NCBI GenBank assembly: GCA_016840025.1
Contig: JAEOTF010000229.1
Coordinates: 1-45,723, forward strand
DNA from: Candidatus Hodarchaeota archaeon
Lineage (GTDB): Archaea > Asgardarchaeota > Heimdallarchaeia > Hodarchaeales > YT1-039
Length of the DNA stretch: 45,723 nucleotides
Direction: 5' to 3'
Shown: positions 17,198-26,079 of the stretch, piece after piece
How positions within the stretch are numbered: the stretch's first letter is position 1
Layout: each line of letters opens with the position of its first letter
Notes under the pieces: model-generated
What the model was told of the DNA's origin: nothing
What the model saw: only the letters and a program-made list of their open reading frames with translations
Databases searched by the model: none
Translations under genes and position numbers: made by a program

Positions 17198-18028
17198 TTA
17201 ATCTTCTTCTAGAGTAACTATGTTATGATATAGCTCTTGGGATTTGTTTTGGAGAATCTTTAGAGCTTCAATTAGAATTTTACGTGCTGGCAATGTCCCG
17301 GTACTTTCCACCTGAAAGACAAAATCCGTACCAGTATCGGTCACCGTAATGGCGTTTTCCGGACAAAGATCAACACATTGTTCACAGAACATGCAGTTAA
17401 TTATATCTGTAATTTTGATTTTCTCTTTTTTGTTGCTAGAGGCTTTAAAAACATGACGCGGGCATTTTTCAATGCATTCACCGCATGCTGTACAGGCTTC
17501 TAAGTCGATCGTAACTACTGGGTAATATTTATACGCCGCTGTAGCCACTGGTTGCCATTTAGCATTTTGTTTACCTTTTCCGAGTCGTGCTATAGCCTGA
17601 AGGAGCACTTGTTGTCCCTTCGCCATTTTTAAAATAGGAACCTTAGGAGAAACCGGTATGATTTGAGGATCCTGCGACTTTAAGTCTCCAGAATAGAGAA
17701 CTTCTAGTTCCTCTTTCGCTTCTTTCTCCATTGTAAAACTTACTTCACAAGCTGTACAACCTACTCCGCCGCACGTGCATTCTGAAGGAAGTTTATAACT
17801 TTCTAGATCGGTTTTAAGAGGAGTCAAGCCTAGCCGATGAGCTAATATTTCATCATAAAGGGGACTAGTGTTATCCAAGATCATTATTTCGTCAATGGCC
17901 ATGCATGGTACGTCATTAAGCATAATACGGCGTAGAGCATTGACAAATGCTGGACTTGAATCCGAAAGGGCGAATTTCAAGTAATCAGGATTTTCTTCCA
18001 GTATCTCAATTTCCACTTTGTTCACCAA
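17198..18028 (-). CDS. rpoD: DNA-directed RNA polymerase subunit D (Rpo3) with two 4Fe-4S motifs
   Basis: The archaeal counterpart of bacterial alpha/eukaryotic Rpb3, 276 residues. The N-terminal dimerisation region holds SSPAFVNALRRIMLNDVPCM and the Rpb3-type block up to about residue 75. A cysteine set at 84, 86, 91 and 94 is followed by the insert. Residues about 172-230 form a ferredoxin-like domain with two complete C-x2-C-x2-C-x3-C motifs (179/182/185/189 and 212/215/218/222), so two [4Fe-4S] clusters are predicted. Cluster number varies among archaeal Rpo3 proteins; both are intact here. The start is TTG at 18028 or GTG at 18025, without a clear ribosome binding site. First gene of the ribosomal operon. 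Confidence 0.96.
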   Translation of the reverse strand: MVNKVEIEILEENPDYLKFALSDSSPAFVNALRRIMLNDVPCMAIDEIMILDNTSPLYDEILAHRLGLTPLKTDLESYKLPSECTCGGVGCTACEVSFTMEKEAKEELEVLYSGDLKSQDPQIIPVSPKVPILKMAKGQQVLLQAIARLGKGKQNAKWQPVATAAYKYYPVVTIDLEACTACGECIEKCPRHVFKASSNKKEKIKITDIINCMFCEQCVDLCPENAITVTDTGTDFVFQVESTGTLPARKILIEALKILQNKSQELYHNIVTLEED

Positions 18029-18210
18029 GATGGTGGTGAGTAAACAGTTCTCTGGCTACCTTCAAGTCTATCGACAACTAGAGCGCTATTTTTTCTGATT
18101 CTATGTTTTCTCATATCCTTATTTGGCAGAACATTTGAGCGAAACAAAAGGTTTTTCTTTCTTCTGATTAATCGTAAAATATTATTATACAAATTATAAA
18201 GTAGAAAACA

Positions 18211-18972
18211 ATGATCCCACTCCCTCTTCGATCAGAAATTATACAAGCAGCGTGTGATGGAGTATATTTACTCGATCGTGGTTATTCTAAAGACTCCACA
18301 ATTAAATTTATTGCTAATCATCATGTCTTATTAAAAGAAGAACGTAATCTCCTCTTCCGGGGAATTTGTGCCTCAAATACAGCTAAAAAAACTCGTAAGA
18401 AGATAATAACTTCTTTTGATAATAAGTGTCTGTCCAAGTTAAATTCTATTGGAATAGATGGCTTTAACCTGCTTATTACATTCGAAACAATGTTAAAGGG
18501 AGAATCGGTCATTCTCTGCTATGATGGTCTAATAAGGGATATTTGTGCCATTCACGGAAGATATAAACAGTCTCAATGGACTAGAACAGCTATAGAAAAA
18601 ATAATTGTGATACTTGAAGAGAATTTAAATGAGAAAACAATCAATGTATACCTTGATCAATTAGTTAGTCGAAGTGGGGAAATAGCTGCGCATTTTCGTC
18701 AGAGTTTAGATAAAAGTAGTCTAAAAGGAACAGTGTATTGTTGTAGAAGCCCAGATCATGAGATATTAGAGAATGAGCTTATAATTTCTCATGATTCTAT
18801 TGTTGCGCAGAAAGCTGAATTTGTGCTTGATTTACCTAATATATTTCTTATAGACGCAGGGAATACATCGCAAGCTGTGAATTTAGTAGAAATAATACAC
18901 CAAAATTGGCAAAAAATTCAGAATAATGTTTTGACCCTAGATACCAACCTTAAAGATATGAACAATGACTAA
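18211..18972 (+). CDS. DUF434-family protein (COG2454-like)
   Basis: A 253-residue archaeal protein of unknown function. The N-terminal part has the DUF434 pattern: DGVYLLDRGYSKDSTIKFIA, an ERNLLFRG block and SIGIDGFNLLITFETMLKGE. The C-terminal part has CYDGLIRD and LDQLVSRSGEIAAHFR, with conserved acidic residues (IDG, YDG, D-x-x-V-S-R-S-G-E) that suggest a metal-dependent nuclease-like core, though I know of no proven activity. It is divergent from the RNA polymerase subunit D gene (182-base gap) and monocistronic as far as can be seen. Confidence 0.75.
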   Translation: MIPLPLRSEIIQAACDGVYLLDRGYSKDSTIKFIANHHVLLKEERNLLFRGICASNTAKKTRKKIITSFDNKCLSKLNSIGIDGFNLLITFETMLKGESVILCYDGLIRDICAIHGRYKQSQWTRTAIEKIIVILEENLNEKTINVYLDQLVSRSGEIAAHFRQSLDKSSLKGTVYCCRSPDHEILENELIISHDSIVAQKAEFVLDLPNIFLIDAGNTSQAVNLVEIIHQNWQKIQNNVLTLDTNLKDMNND

Positions 18973-19134
18973 ACGACTATATTTTAAGGAAAAAGACAAT
19001 AATTTTGGGAAAATTATATCGTTCTGATTAAAAAAATACTTTTAATCCTAACATTGATATCAATAAAAGAATCCTAAATCGACAAATTACTTAACAAGTG
19101 TCTTGATGATACTAATTATATTAGAAAAGAAAGG

Positions 19135-19833
19135 ATGTTGAGTGAGGAAACATTGGTTGACGCTTTAGATTTTGATGAAAGCATTAATGCTATCGAAAAA
19201 GTCAAAAATTCGATTATAATGATGAAGGATAAGCTAAATAAGCTAAATGTCGAATTAACTGAGAAAGAAATACAATTGACTGAACGAGAGAAGAATCTGG
19301 AGACAGAAATTCAACGGACGCAACAACTGGAAAAAGAAATATCGGAACGGAAGACAAAACTGGAAGCAGAAATTCAACGGACGCAACAACTGGAAAAAGA
19401 AATATCGAAAAGGGAGATAGAGGTTAAAGAACTGGAAAAAGAAGTTTCAGAACGGAAAAGAAAATTGGAAGAGGAAGTTCAACGGGGTAAACAGTTAGAA
19501 TCTGAAAAGACGAATATTCAGGAAGAACTAGATCGAATTTCTACAATGTACAGCGAATTAACAGGAAAACAACAGGATGTTGTTAGTATCAAGAAACTTT
19601 TAGGAGTATATGTCACACTTCTCGAAACGATCTACTCAGATAAGCCCCATGTTAAAATGCTCTTATTATTAATGGATGTTGAAGGAAACTCAATGACTAG
19701 AGAAGCCTTAACTAAGAGCACAGGTTATGTCCCTGCAGCAGCAAGACATGCGATTCATGAGTTAGCGAATGAAGAATTAGTTACCTTTGATGAAGAGACC
19801 AATATCGTGACTTTAAATGAGACGAAATTCTAA
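19135..19833 (+). CDS. Coiled-coil protein with C-terminal winged-helix domain
   Basis: A 232-residue protein. Residues about 15-150 are an almost uninterrupted coiled coil rich in E, K, Q and R; no membrane segment is visible. A 21-residue (three-heptad) unit is duplicated, visible in DNA as an exact 41-base repeat. Residues about 155-232 look like a winged helix-turn-helix: helices around LLGVYVTLLETIY and MLLLLMDVEGNSMT, recognition-type helix GYVPAAARHAIHELAN, and a wing LVTFDEETNIVTLNE. This layout suggests a DNA-binding or complex-scaffolding protein. Target unknown. The ATG at 19135 follows AAAGAAAGG. Confidence 0.65.
   Translation: MLSEETLVDALDFDESINAIEKVKNSIIMMKDKLNKLNVELTEKEIQLTEREKNLETEIQRTQQLEKEISERKTKLEAEIQRTQQLEKEISKREIEVKELEKEVSERKRKLEEEVQRGKQLESEKTNIQEELDRISTMYSELTGKQQDVVSIKKLLGVYVTLLETIYSDKPHVKMLLLLMDVEGNSMTREALTKSTGYVPAAARHAIHELANEELVTFDEETNIVTLNETKF
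19304..19407 (+). repeat. In-frame duplication inside the coiled-coil gene
   Basis: A 41-base block at 19304-19344 recurs exactly at 19367-19407, offset by 63 bases (21 codons, three heptads). Exact identity at DNA level shows a recent duplication that lengthened the coiled coil without breaking frame or heptad phase. Confidence 0.9.
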
Positions 19834-19990
19834 CGGATTTTTATGAGTGAAAAAAACGAGAAAATCCCCCAATTCCCCCTCTATTTAGATTTAAAAGGCT
19901 TTAGTCCATTTTTTTGATGGATGACATTTTTAGCATAGTAGGTTATTATCAGTCAAGCATTCTATGAATATTTCTTCTTTTCATGATTTT

Positions 19991-20533
19991 TTATATCGGT
20001 AGACCAGGGATAATACGTCCTTTCACTTTTTTCGTATATTCTAAGTATTCTGACCCCAGTTCACGTTCCAAACTTTCCTCTTCAAGTATAATATGGAATA
20101 AAAGACCGATCCACCAAAATGGCACCAAAATAATCCCTATAATGGATTCAAACATAATTGCCCAGCCAAAACACCATAAGATTTCACCTAAATAAATTGG
20201 ATTCCTAACAATTGCATAGAAACCCGTTTTTTTTAGCTTAACAGATTTATCAGGGGAAGTAAAAGGACTAATATCAAACGCTGGAAGACAGAAAATTAAT
20301 CCTACAATAAAGAATGCGCTCCCAACAATCCAGTGCCAAATACCGATATCAAAGCGAGGTTGTTCACAAATAGGGAAAACGAGGATAAATCGACCCAAAT
20401 CAAAGATTATAACAATAAAAGCGCCAAGTATCGGATTTTGACCCACTTTTTTGCTGCCTACTACTCCGCCTGCCATAACGAGGCCAAACATGCTTAAAAA
20501 AGCCCAAAATAAAGGATCGGTAAGGAATGACAT
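19991..20533 (-). CDS. Isoprenylcysteine/phospholipid methyltransferase-like membrane protein
   Basis: A 180-residue polytopic protein with about five hydrophobic segments. The signature is GFYAIVRNPIYLGEILWCFG followed by the C-terminal EEESLERELGSEYLEYTKKV. These match the ICMT/PEMT-like family, where the R-N/H-P-x-Y-x-G motif and the paired Glu bind S-adenosylmethionine at the membrane. The substrate may be a lipid or a quinone precursor; it cannot be read from the sequence. It converges with the coiled-coil gene and is divergent from the DOMON gene that opens the oxidase locus. Confidence 0.72.
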   Translation of the reverse strand: MSFLTDPLFWAFLSMFGLVMAGGVVGSKKVGQNPILGAFIVIIFDLGRFILVFPICEQPRFDIGIWHWIVGSAFFIVGLIFCLPAFDISPFTSPDKSVKLKKTGFYAIVRNPIYLGEILWCFGWAIMFESIIGIILVPFWWIGLLFHIILEEESLERELGSEYLEYTKKVKGRIIPGLPI

Positions 20534-20662
20534 AGTAAATCAGACCGATGTGATTTAGTGCAATTGATAGAAAAATTCATTATAACTTTGATTTTCAATA
20601 TCTTAGTTTTTGCATGACGTTCAAGGACATTTTATCTTCTAGTATTCCAAAAAAGAGCTAGG

Positions 20663-21460
20663 ATGAATCAAATAATGGCTAGTAATGAATTAAACTTTAC
20701 CAATCTTTGGATGCGAGGGATACTTCTGTTGTTCATGCTATTTTTATCATTTATTCCCACTATTAATGAAACTATACCTATTACGATGCAAAATACGGAT
20801 AAAAACACCATAGATGGGGTTGTTTTAAACAATGAATACCGATATAACGTTACTTTTGGAGAGGGGGTCTTCAAACTCTTTTGGGAAATTGCCAATGAGG
20901 AAGAAATATATCTGGGATTAGTTGGACAAACAGAGGGATGGGTTACTCTCGGCATCGATCCTGAAGTAAGGATGAAAGGTGCAGATATGCTTTTTGGGAT
21001 GGTAACTAGTGAAGGTCAAGCTATAGCACAAGATGCATACTCTAGAGCGGAAATTGGTAACGATCATCCATCTGACACGATTTTAGGCGGAGAGAATAAT
21101 ATACTAGAATTTAATGGAACAGAAGAAAGTGGTACTACAACTATAGAGTTTAGACGTTTTTTAGTAACAGGTGATGAATACGATAAGGATATCCCTGCCA
21201 ATGGAACCCTCACAATAATCTGGGCTATCGGTAATGAGGACAACTTTGAGACAAGTCATGCAGAACGAGGTGATGGGCTTTTAAATATGACAACAGGAGG
21301 GTTAACCGAGACAGATGAAGAAATCCCTGTAGAGCATTACCTTATTCTTGCTTCTAGCCTATTTGGTGGGCTTTTCATTTTATTAGTAGTCGTGGATAGC
21401 GCAGGAAGAAGTAAAGAGAAGAAAATCACAGAAAATAGCGAAGATGGAGGAATTACATAA
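20663..21460 (+). CDS. Membrane-anchored DOMON-domain protein (probable heme b cytochrome)
   Basis: A 265-residue protein with an N-terminal signal/anchor at about residues 18-36, an extracytoplasmic DOMON domain at about 55-215 and a C-terminal membrane helix at about 226-245. The domain starts with FKLFWEIANEEEIYLGL and contains GWVTLGIDPEVRMKGADMLF, a characteristic DOMON block. Met104 in that block and His199 in ETSHAERGD sit where cytochrome-type DOMON domains carry their heme-b Met/His ligands. The stop is one base before the ATG of the DUF2231-subunit III fusion, so the two are co-translated. A role in passing electrons to the oxidase is inferred from location. Confidence 0.75.
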   Translation: MNQIMASNELNFTNLWMRGILLLFMLFLSFIPTINETIPITMQNTDKNTIDGVVLNNEYRYNVTFGEGVFKLFWEIANEEEIYLGLVGQTEGWVTLGIDPEVRMKGADMLFGMVTSEGQAIAQDAYSRAEIGNDHPSDTILGGENNILEFNGTEESGTTTIEFRRFLVTGDEYDKDIPANGTLTIIWAIGNEDNFETSHAERGDGLLNMTTGGLTETDEEIPVEHYLILASSLFGGLFILLVVVDSAGRSKEKKITENSEDGGIT

Positions 21461-21461
21461 A

Positions 21462-22874
21462 ATGGCGGAAATTCATCCTATTACGGTGCATTTTCATATA
21501 GCATTCTTCACGTTCAGTATTTTTGCAACCATTGCTGCAGTTATTCTTTCACTTCTCTGTAAACTTAAGATTTATACTAAAATAAAACAGTTAGATGAAG
21601 AAACAATCTATAAATACATTGATCATTTGGAATTTGGATCGTTCTTTGCAATATTATTGGGTATAATCGATGTTCCTATTGCGGGATTAGCAGGGCTATT
21701 GGACGCTTCTGGACGAATTGGGGAAGTAAGTTTGGAAGCACTTAGGCTGGGTATGAACAAAGCAAGTGAAAGTAGTATAATCTCCTATAAAATGAACTGG
21801 GCCATAGTAGGAACATTTTATTTTGTGTTTGTCGCGGCAATGCGAGTTTATTATGTTAATTATCGTAAAGAACGCATATATGATCAAAATATACTAATTC
21901 AACTAGTTTATGTTATCAATCAAATTATTGGGTACTTATTCATAACCTTGGTTGGTGGAACAGGCGCCATTTTGGTATTTGGTGGGACAACCATTCAGGA
22001 TATCCCAATTATCAAAGAATTACTTCCTAATGGGAATATTGATCCATTAATAATCGTGATTTTGGGGGTGGGTTTATCTACTATTGCAATTTTAGCTTCA
22101 AGTCTGACAAATCCTACTCCAGTTTTGGAAATACCTGATGAGCCTGCTGAACACGAGCATGAAACTTCCCTTTGGCCACCTATTTTGGGTTTAGGAACAG
22201 GATTAGCTGCTTATGCCATTTTTCTCTTATCACAAGATCAGGTTATTATTGCTCTTGCTTTTATGTGGGTATTTATTGTTCTAATTCTTGCTTTTATCTT
22301 TAAAGAGACGTACAATCGAGTTATAACCAAAGCAGAAGATTACTCTTGGATTTGGTATTTTCTAGCTTCTGAAGTTTTGTTTTTCTCTATAATCATTGGA
22401 ACATCGTTTAGTTTACGTTTAGGAAGTCATCATTGGGAAGATCCCTCTGAAGTTTTAAATGTACCATTAACTGCAGTTAATACATTCATCCTAATTATAA
22501 GTAGCTTTACTATGGTAAAAGCTGTAGAAGCTATTCAAAAGAATAATCTAAAAATGTTAAAAAGTTTTTTAGGGGCTACTTTGTTATTGGGCGCAACTTT
22601 CTTAAGCATTCAAGTTGTAGAATACCTTACTTTGTTTGAAGAAGGGCATACACCTGATGTGAATTTATTTTGGTCAACATTTTATATACAAACTGGTTTT
22701 CATGGGGCCCATGTTTTTGTTGGTCTTTTTTTACTTGCATTTATTACGCTAAAAGCAGTACGGGGTGGTTATACCCGCGAAAACCATACTGGAGTTGAAC
22801 TTATAGGCATCTATTGGCATTTTGTGGACTTAGTCTGGATTATATTATTTACATTAGTCTATTTGATTGATTAG
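21462..22874 (+). CDS. coxC: DUF2231-like membrane domain fused to cytochrome c oxidase subunit III
   Basis: A 470-residue polytopic protein in two parts. Residues 1 to about 215 hold about five hydrophobic segments, opening with IHPITVHFHIAFFTFSI, the HPxxVHF signature of DUF2231-type membrane proteins. Residues about 235-470 are subunit III of heme-copper oxidases: WIWYFLASEVLFFSIIIG with the conserved helix-III Glu, FYIQTGFHGAHVFVGLFLLA, and a C-terminal YWHFVDLVWIILFTLVYL. I chose the ATG at 21462 because GGAGG lies 11 bases upstream; an in-frame ATG at 21444 would overlap the DOMON gene. The stop overlaps the end of the convergent ctaB. The fusion ties the DUF2231 domain physically to the oxidase. 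Confidence 0.82.
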   Translation: MAEIHPITVHFHIAFFTFSIFATIAAVILSLLCKLKIYTKIKQLDEETIYKYIDHLEFGSFFAILLGIIDVPIAGLAGLLDASGRIGEVSLEALRLGMNKASESSIISYKMNWAIVGTFYFVFVAAMRVYYVNYRKERIYDQNILIQLVYVINQIIGYLFITLVGGTGAILVFGGTTIQDIPIIKELLPNGNIDPLIIVILGVGLSTIAILASSLTNPTPVLEIPDEPAEHEHETSLWPPILGLGTGLAAYAIFLLSQDQVIIALAFMWVFIVLILAFIFKETYNRVITKAEDYSWIWYFLASEVLFFSIIIGTSFSLRLGSHHWEDPSEVLNVPLTAVNTFILIISSFTMVKAVEAIQKNNLKMLKSFLGATLLLGATFLSIQVVEYLTLFEEGHTPDVNLFWSTFYIQTGFHGAHVFVGLFLLAFITLKAVRGGYTRENHTGVELIGIYWHFVDLVWIILFTLVYLID

Positions 22875-23731
22875 GCAAATATTAGAATAGTAATAAACGT
22901 AAATACCAACCAGAGATTATGAAAATTGAAACAGCGTTTTGCTGTGGAAATAGAAGGACTACGCCAGAATTTGTAAATTGAGAAGAAGAAAAACAAATTC
23001 GGAAGCAACAATCCTAAGAACCCCCAGATTTTTCCATTTCCCAGCCAAAATACTAAAACTGAAGAATACAATATTAATATTGACCCTAATATAAATATTA
23101 CATTAGCAGTACGTCTTAATCCATGAACTGCGGGTAAAATAGGCACTTTTGCGAGCTTATAATCTTCGTGATATATTGCTGCAAGTGTCCAAGTGTGAGA
23201 AGGATTCCATAGAAAAATAAGGAGACCAAGAAGCCATGTTTCTAGTGGAATATAATTCAAGGCAGCAGCATAACCAACAAATACTGGGGTTGGGCTGGCT
23301 AATCCTCCTGCTACTGTATTAATTATAGTTGCACGTTTTAAATACAAACTGTACCCGAAAATATAAAAAAGCACACCCCAACTCACCAAGATAGCTGTAA
23401 GTGGATTAAATACTATTAAAGCAAGTAAAATTGCACTTGTAATAAGTATTATTGCAAAACTGAGCATTTTTCTAGGATTTAGTGGCTCAGACCCAATACT
23501 AGGTCGTTTAGAAGTTCTAACCATCAAAATATCAATATCTCGGTCAATGACCATGTTAATTGCCATGGCGCCGCCAGAAGAAGCATAACCAATATAAATT
23601 GCGGAAAAAGTGTCATAAACGGTAATATTTCCTTTTGCTGCTATGAAATAGCTAATCAAACCCGTTAATGCAAGTAATGCCACTACTTTGGGTTTTGTTA
23701 AGGCAAAATACTTATTTAGATTCTTGAGCAT
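22871..23731 (-). CDS. ctaB: Protoheme IX farnesyltransferase (heme O synthase)
   Basis: A 286-residue UbiA-family integral membrane enzyme with about eight or nine hydrophobic segments. It converts heme B to heme O for the oxidase. Diagnostic sequences are NMVIDRDIDILMVRTSKRP (the first Asp motif N-x3-D-x3-D plus R-T-x-x-R-P) and FLWNPSHTWTLAAIYHEDY with KVPILPAVHG (the second Asp-motif region), as in CtaB/COX10. It sits on the opposite strand between the subunit III and subunit II genes. No heme A synthase (CtaA) is in the window, so heme O or an external CtaA would be needed. Confidence 0.92.
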   Translation of the reverse strand: MLKNLNKYFALTKPKVVALLALTGLISYFIAAKGNITVYDTFSAIYIGYASSGGAMAINMVIDRDIDILMVRTSKRPSIGSEPLNPRKMLSFAIILITSAILLALIVFNPLTAILVSWGVLFYIFGYSLYLKRATIINTVAGGLASPTPVFVGYAAALNYIPLETWLLGLLIFLWNPSHTWTLAAIYHEDYKLAKVPILPAVHGLRRTANVIFILGSILILYSSVLVFWLGNGKIWGFLGLLLPNLFFFFSIYKFWRSPSISTAKRCFNFHNLWLVFTFITILIFA

Positions 23732-23834
23732 TTAATTTAGAACAGTTATAGTTTATAATTAATAGCAGTAATGGCCAAATTATTTTTTTATTTAGAGGAA
23801 AATTAGAAATTTGATAATGAAATGAGGGTATTAA

Positions 23835-24482
23835 ATGCGAAAAAAATTCTTTTTCACTTTCATATTTTCTTTTTCAGGTATGGTTTTCGGTATATTTGCA
23901 ATTCCTGCGGCTGCCAACTCAGGATCTACCTTTAGTGATGATATAGAAAACTTATTTTGGATAGGAGTCTTGTTATCTCTCATTATTGTCATTATCGTTT
24001 TTGGTTTACTGGGGTACATTCTTTTTAAGTTCCGAGAGTCAAAAGATACAGAACGCAAGAAAATTAAAAACCAACAACGGGTGGAAATTGCTGTAATTTT
24101 ATTTGCATTTACTTTTATTGCTATAGCTTTCCTTGTTAGTCTTCCTATTGTTCTAGATATTAATACTATTCCTGAAGGCGATCATGAAGTAATTATGGTA
24201 TATGGTCAGCAATATAATTTCATATTTGAACGAGAAAACGGAACAAGAACAACTGATGAGCTAACAATTAATCAAGATCAAATCTACGTATTTAATTTAA
24301 CTAGCCTTGATGTTATACATTCATTTCATGTACCCGATCTTTCCATAAAAGTAGATATAGTTCCAGGAAGATACAATGTAATTTGGCTGGAGGTTGAAGA
24401 GCCAGGAGAATACATGGTGCACTGTGCGGAATATTGTGGATTTGAACACTATGACATGCATGCCAAAATCATAGTTGTATGA
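23835..24482 (+). CDS. coxB: Cytochrome c oxidase subunit II with complete CuA site
   Basis: A 215-residue subunit with a signal peptide (about residues 1-28), two membrane helices (about 40-64 and 84-108) and a C-terminal cupredoxin domain. The CuA ligands are all present: His162 in VIHSFHVPD, then Cys197, Glu199, Cys201, His205 and Met208 in HCAEYCGFEHYDM. An intact CuA implies electrons arrive from a soluble or membrane-bound protein donor and not directly from quinol. TGAGGG lies upstream of the ATG at 23835. It is followed by coxA after 22 bases. Confidence 0.95.
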   Translation: MRKKFFFTFIFSFSGMVFGIFAIPAAANSGSTFSDDIENLFWIGVLLSLIIVIIVFGLLGYILFKFRESKDTERKKIKNQQRVEIAVILFAFTFIAIAFLVSLPIVLDINTIPEGDHEVIMVYGQQYNFIFERENGTRTTDELTINQDQIYVFNLTSLDVIHSFHVPDLSIKVDIVPGRYNVIWLEVEEPGEYMVHCAEYCGFEHYDMHAKIIVV

Positions 24483-24504
24483 CAAGTAATGGAGTATATC
24501 GCTA

Positions 24505-26040
24505 ATGGAAGGAAATCAACCGATGAAAAAGGAACGGAAGCCATTTTATAAAGATTGGAGAACTTTACTTGGTACCACTAACCATGCTGATATTGGTCTA
24601 TTATACATAGTTTTTGCTATGATCAATTTTGTTCTTGCTGGATTACTAGCTATGCTTATACGTATTGAATTAATTTCTCCTGGTCAAACTATTATTGATT
24701 CGGATACTTATTCTATGAGCTTTACAATCCATGGAACTGTGATGATCTTTCTCGCTGTGTTTCCTCTCGGTTTAGGTCTTGGTAACTATCTAGTTCCTAA
24801 GTGGATTGGAGCCAAAGATCTCTATTGGCCTAGATTAAATAATACCGCATTTTGGATGATGATCCCGTCGGCTTTCTTTATTTATGCTGGTAGAGCTTCT
24901 GTGGGTTGGACTGCTTATCCACCTTTGAGTGTTATTGCTGATTTTTCGGTTGATTTATGGATTTTGGGATTATTACTTTCAGGAATATCTTCACTAATCG
25001 GTAATATCAATTTATTGATGACTATAATATCTATGCGGAAACCAGAAATTACTTGGGCTAATATGGACTTATTTTCATGGTCAATCTTTTATACTGGAGT
25101 GATTCAACTATTTGCCTTACCAGTAATAACTTCTGGTCTAGTTATGTTATTACTGGATAGAATTATCAGTACAACATTCTTCACAGTGGGAGGTTATAGT
25201 GGTCCACTGCTATGGCAGCATCTGTTCTGGAGTTATTCGCATCCTGCTGTATACGTAATAATTCTCCCTTGGATGGGTCTAACTTCTGTCTTAATTTCTA
25301 AATTTGCCCAAAATGAAGTATTTGGTTATAAGGGAATGGTTGCATCCATGTTTGTAATCACTGGACTTGGATACTTTGTGTGGGGGCATCATATGTTTAC
25401 TTCATATGGTATTGGACCCGATGTTGTCTTTAATTACCTGTTTAATTTTACTACCTTCTTGATTGCAATTCCTAGTGGAATCAAAACGTTCAACTGGGTA
25501 TTAACCATGTATGGTGGAAAAATTAAGCTAGAGGCTCCGTTACTCTTCCCAATAGGCTTTATATTTGGTTTTGTCATTGGTGGAATTAGCGGTGTCTTTC
25601 TCAACATTTTACCTATTGATATGGTGGTACATGACACCTATTTTGTAGTTGGGCATTTTCATATGATAGCTTTAGGGGGAGTAGTGTCTACTATGTTTGG
25701 TGTTTTCTATTATCTTTGGCCTTATATAACTGGGAAAATGTATAATCGAAGATTGGCCTTTATTCATTGGATCATATGGATGATTGGTTCTACACTGTCG
25801 TTTGGAATAATGCATGTCTTAGGGCTCTTAGGAATGCCACGCAGGTATTTTGATTATTCATCTATGAACGACCTTTCTATTATCACTCTTTTAAACCAGT
25901 TAGCGACAATTGGAGCAATATTACAGGCTATTGCAATCTCAATTTTCCTGGTCAATATAGCCTTTAGCTTGTATAAAGGACCTCCTGCAGAGGACGATCC
26001 TTTCAATTTTGGTCCTGAAAATGAGAAATATAAAATTTAA
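24505..26040 (+). CDS. coxA: Cytochrome c oxidase subunit I, A2-type heme-copper oxidase
   Basis: A 511-residue subunit with 12 predicted membrane helices. Low-spin heme ligands His76 (IHGTVM) and His386; high-spin heme ligand His384 (VVGHFHM); CuB ligands His246, His295 and His296 (WGHHMF); Tyr250 is the cross-linked tyrosine. The helix VI motif is YSHPAVY: Tyr244 and Ser245 replace the Glu of A1 enzymes, placing it in the A2 group. D-channel residues Asn94, Asp105 and Asn112 and K-channel Lys327 are conserved, so proton pumping is expected. A second in-frame ATG seven codons in is an alternative start. Confidence 0.96.
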   Translation: MEGNQPMKKERKPFYKDWRTLLGTTNHADIGLLYIVFAMINFVLAGLLAMLIRIELISPGQTIIDSDTYSMSFTIHGTVMIFLAVFPLGLGLGNYLVPKWIGAKDLYWPRLNNTAFWMMIPSAFFIYAGRASVGWTAYPPLSVIADFSVDLWILGLLLSGISSLIGNINLLMTIISMRKPEITWANMDLFSWSIFYTGVIQLFALPVITSGLVMLLLDRIISTTFFTVGGYSGPLLWQHLFWSYSHPAVYVIILPWMGLTSVLISKFAQNEVFGYKGMVASMFVITGLGYFVWGHHMFTSYGIGPDVVFNYLFNFTTFLIAIPSGIKTFNWVLTMYGGKIKLEAPLLFPIGFIFGFVIGGISGVFLNILPIDMVVHDTYFVVGHFHMIALGGVVSTMFGVFYYLWPYITGKMYNRRLAFIHWIIWMIGSTLSFGIMHVLGLLGMPRRYFDYSSMNDLSIITLLNQLATIGAILQAIAISIFLVNIAFSLYKGPPAEDDPFNFGPENEKYKI

Positions 26041-26079
26041 TGCATAAAAAATCCTTGAAAGTCATGAGATGGATGAAAA

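Noticed and set aside
19905..19921. TCCAT/ATGGA stem with a T-rich loop between two convergent genes, considered as a terminator
   Set aside because: Five base pairs with the T-run in the loop; archaeal termination depends mainly on U-tracts, so the stem adds little evidence.
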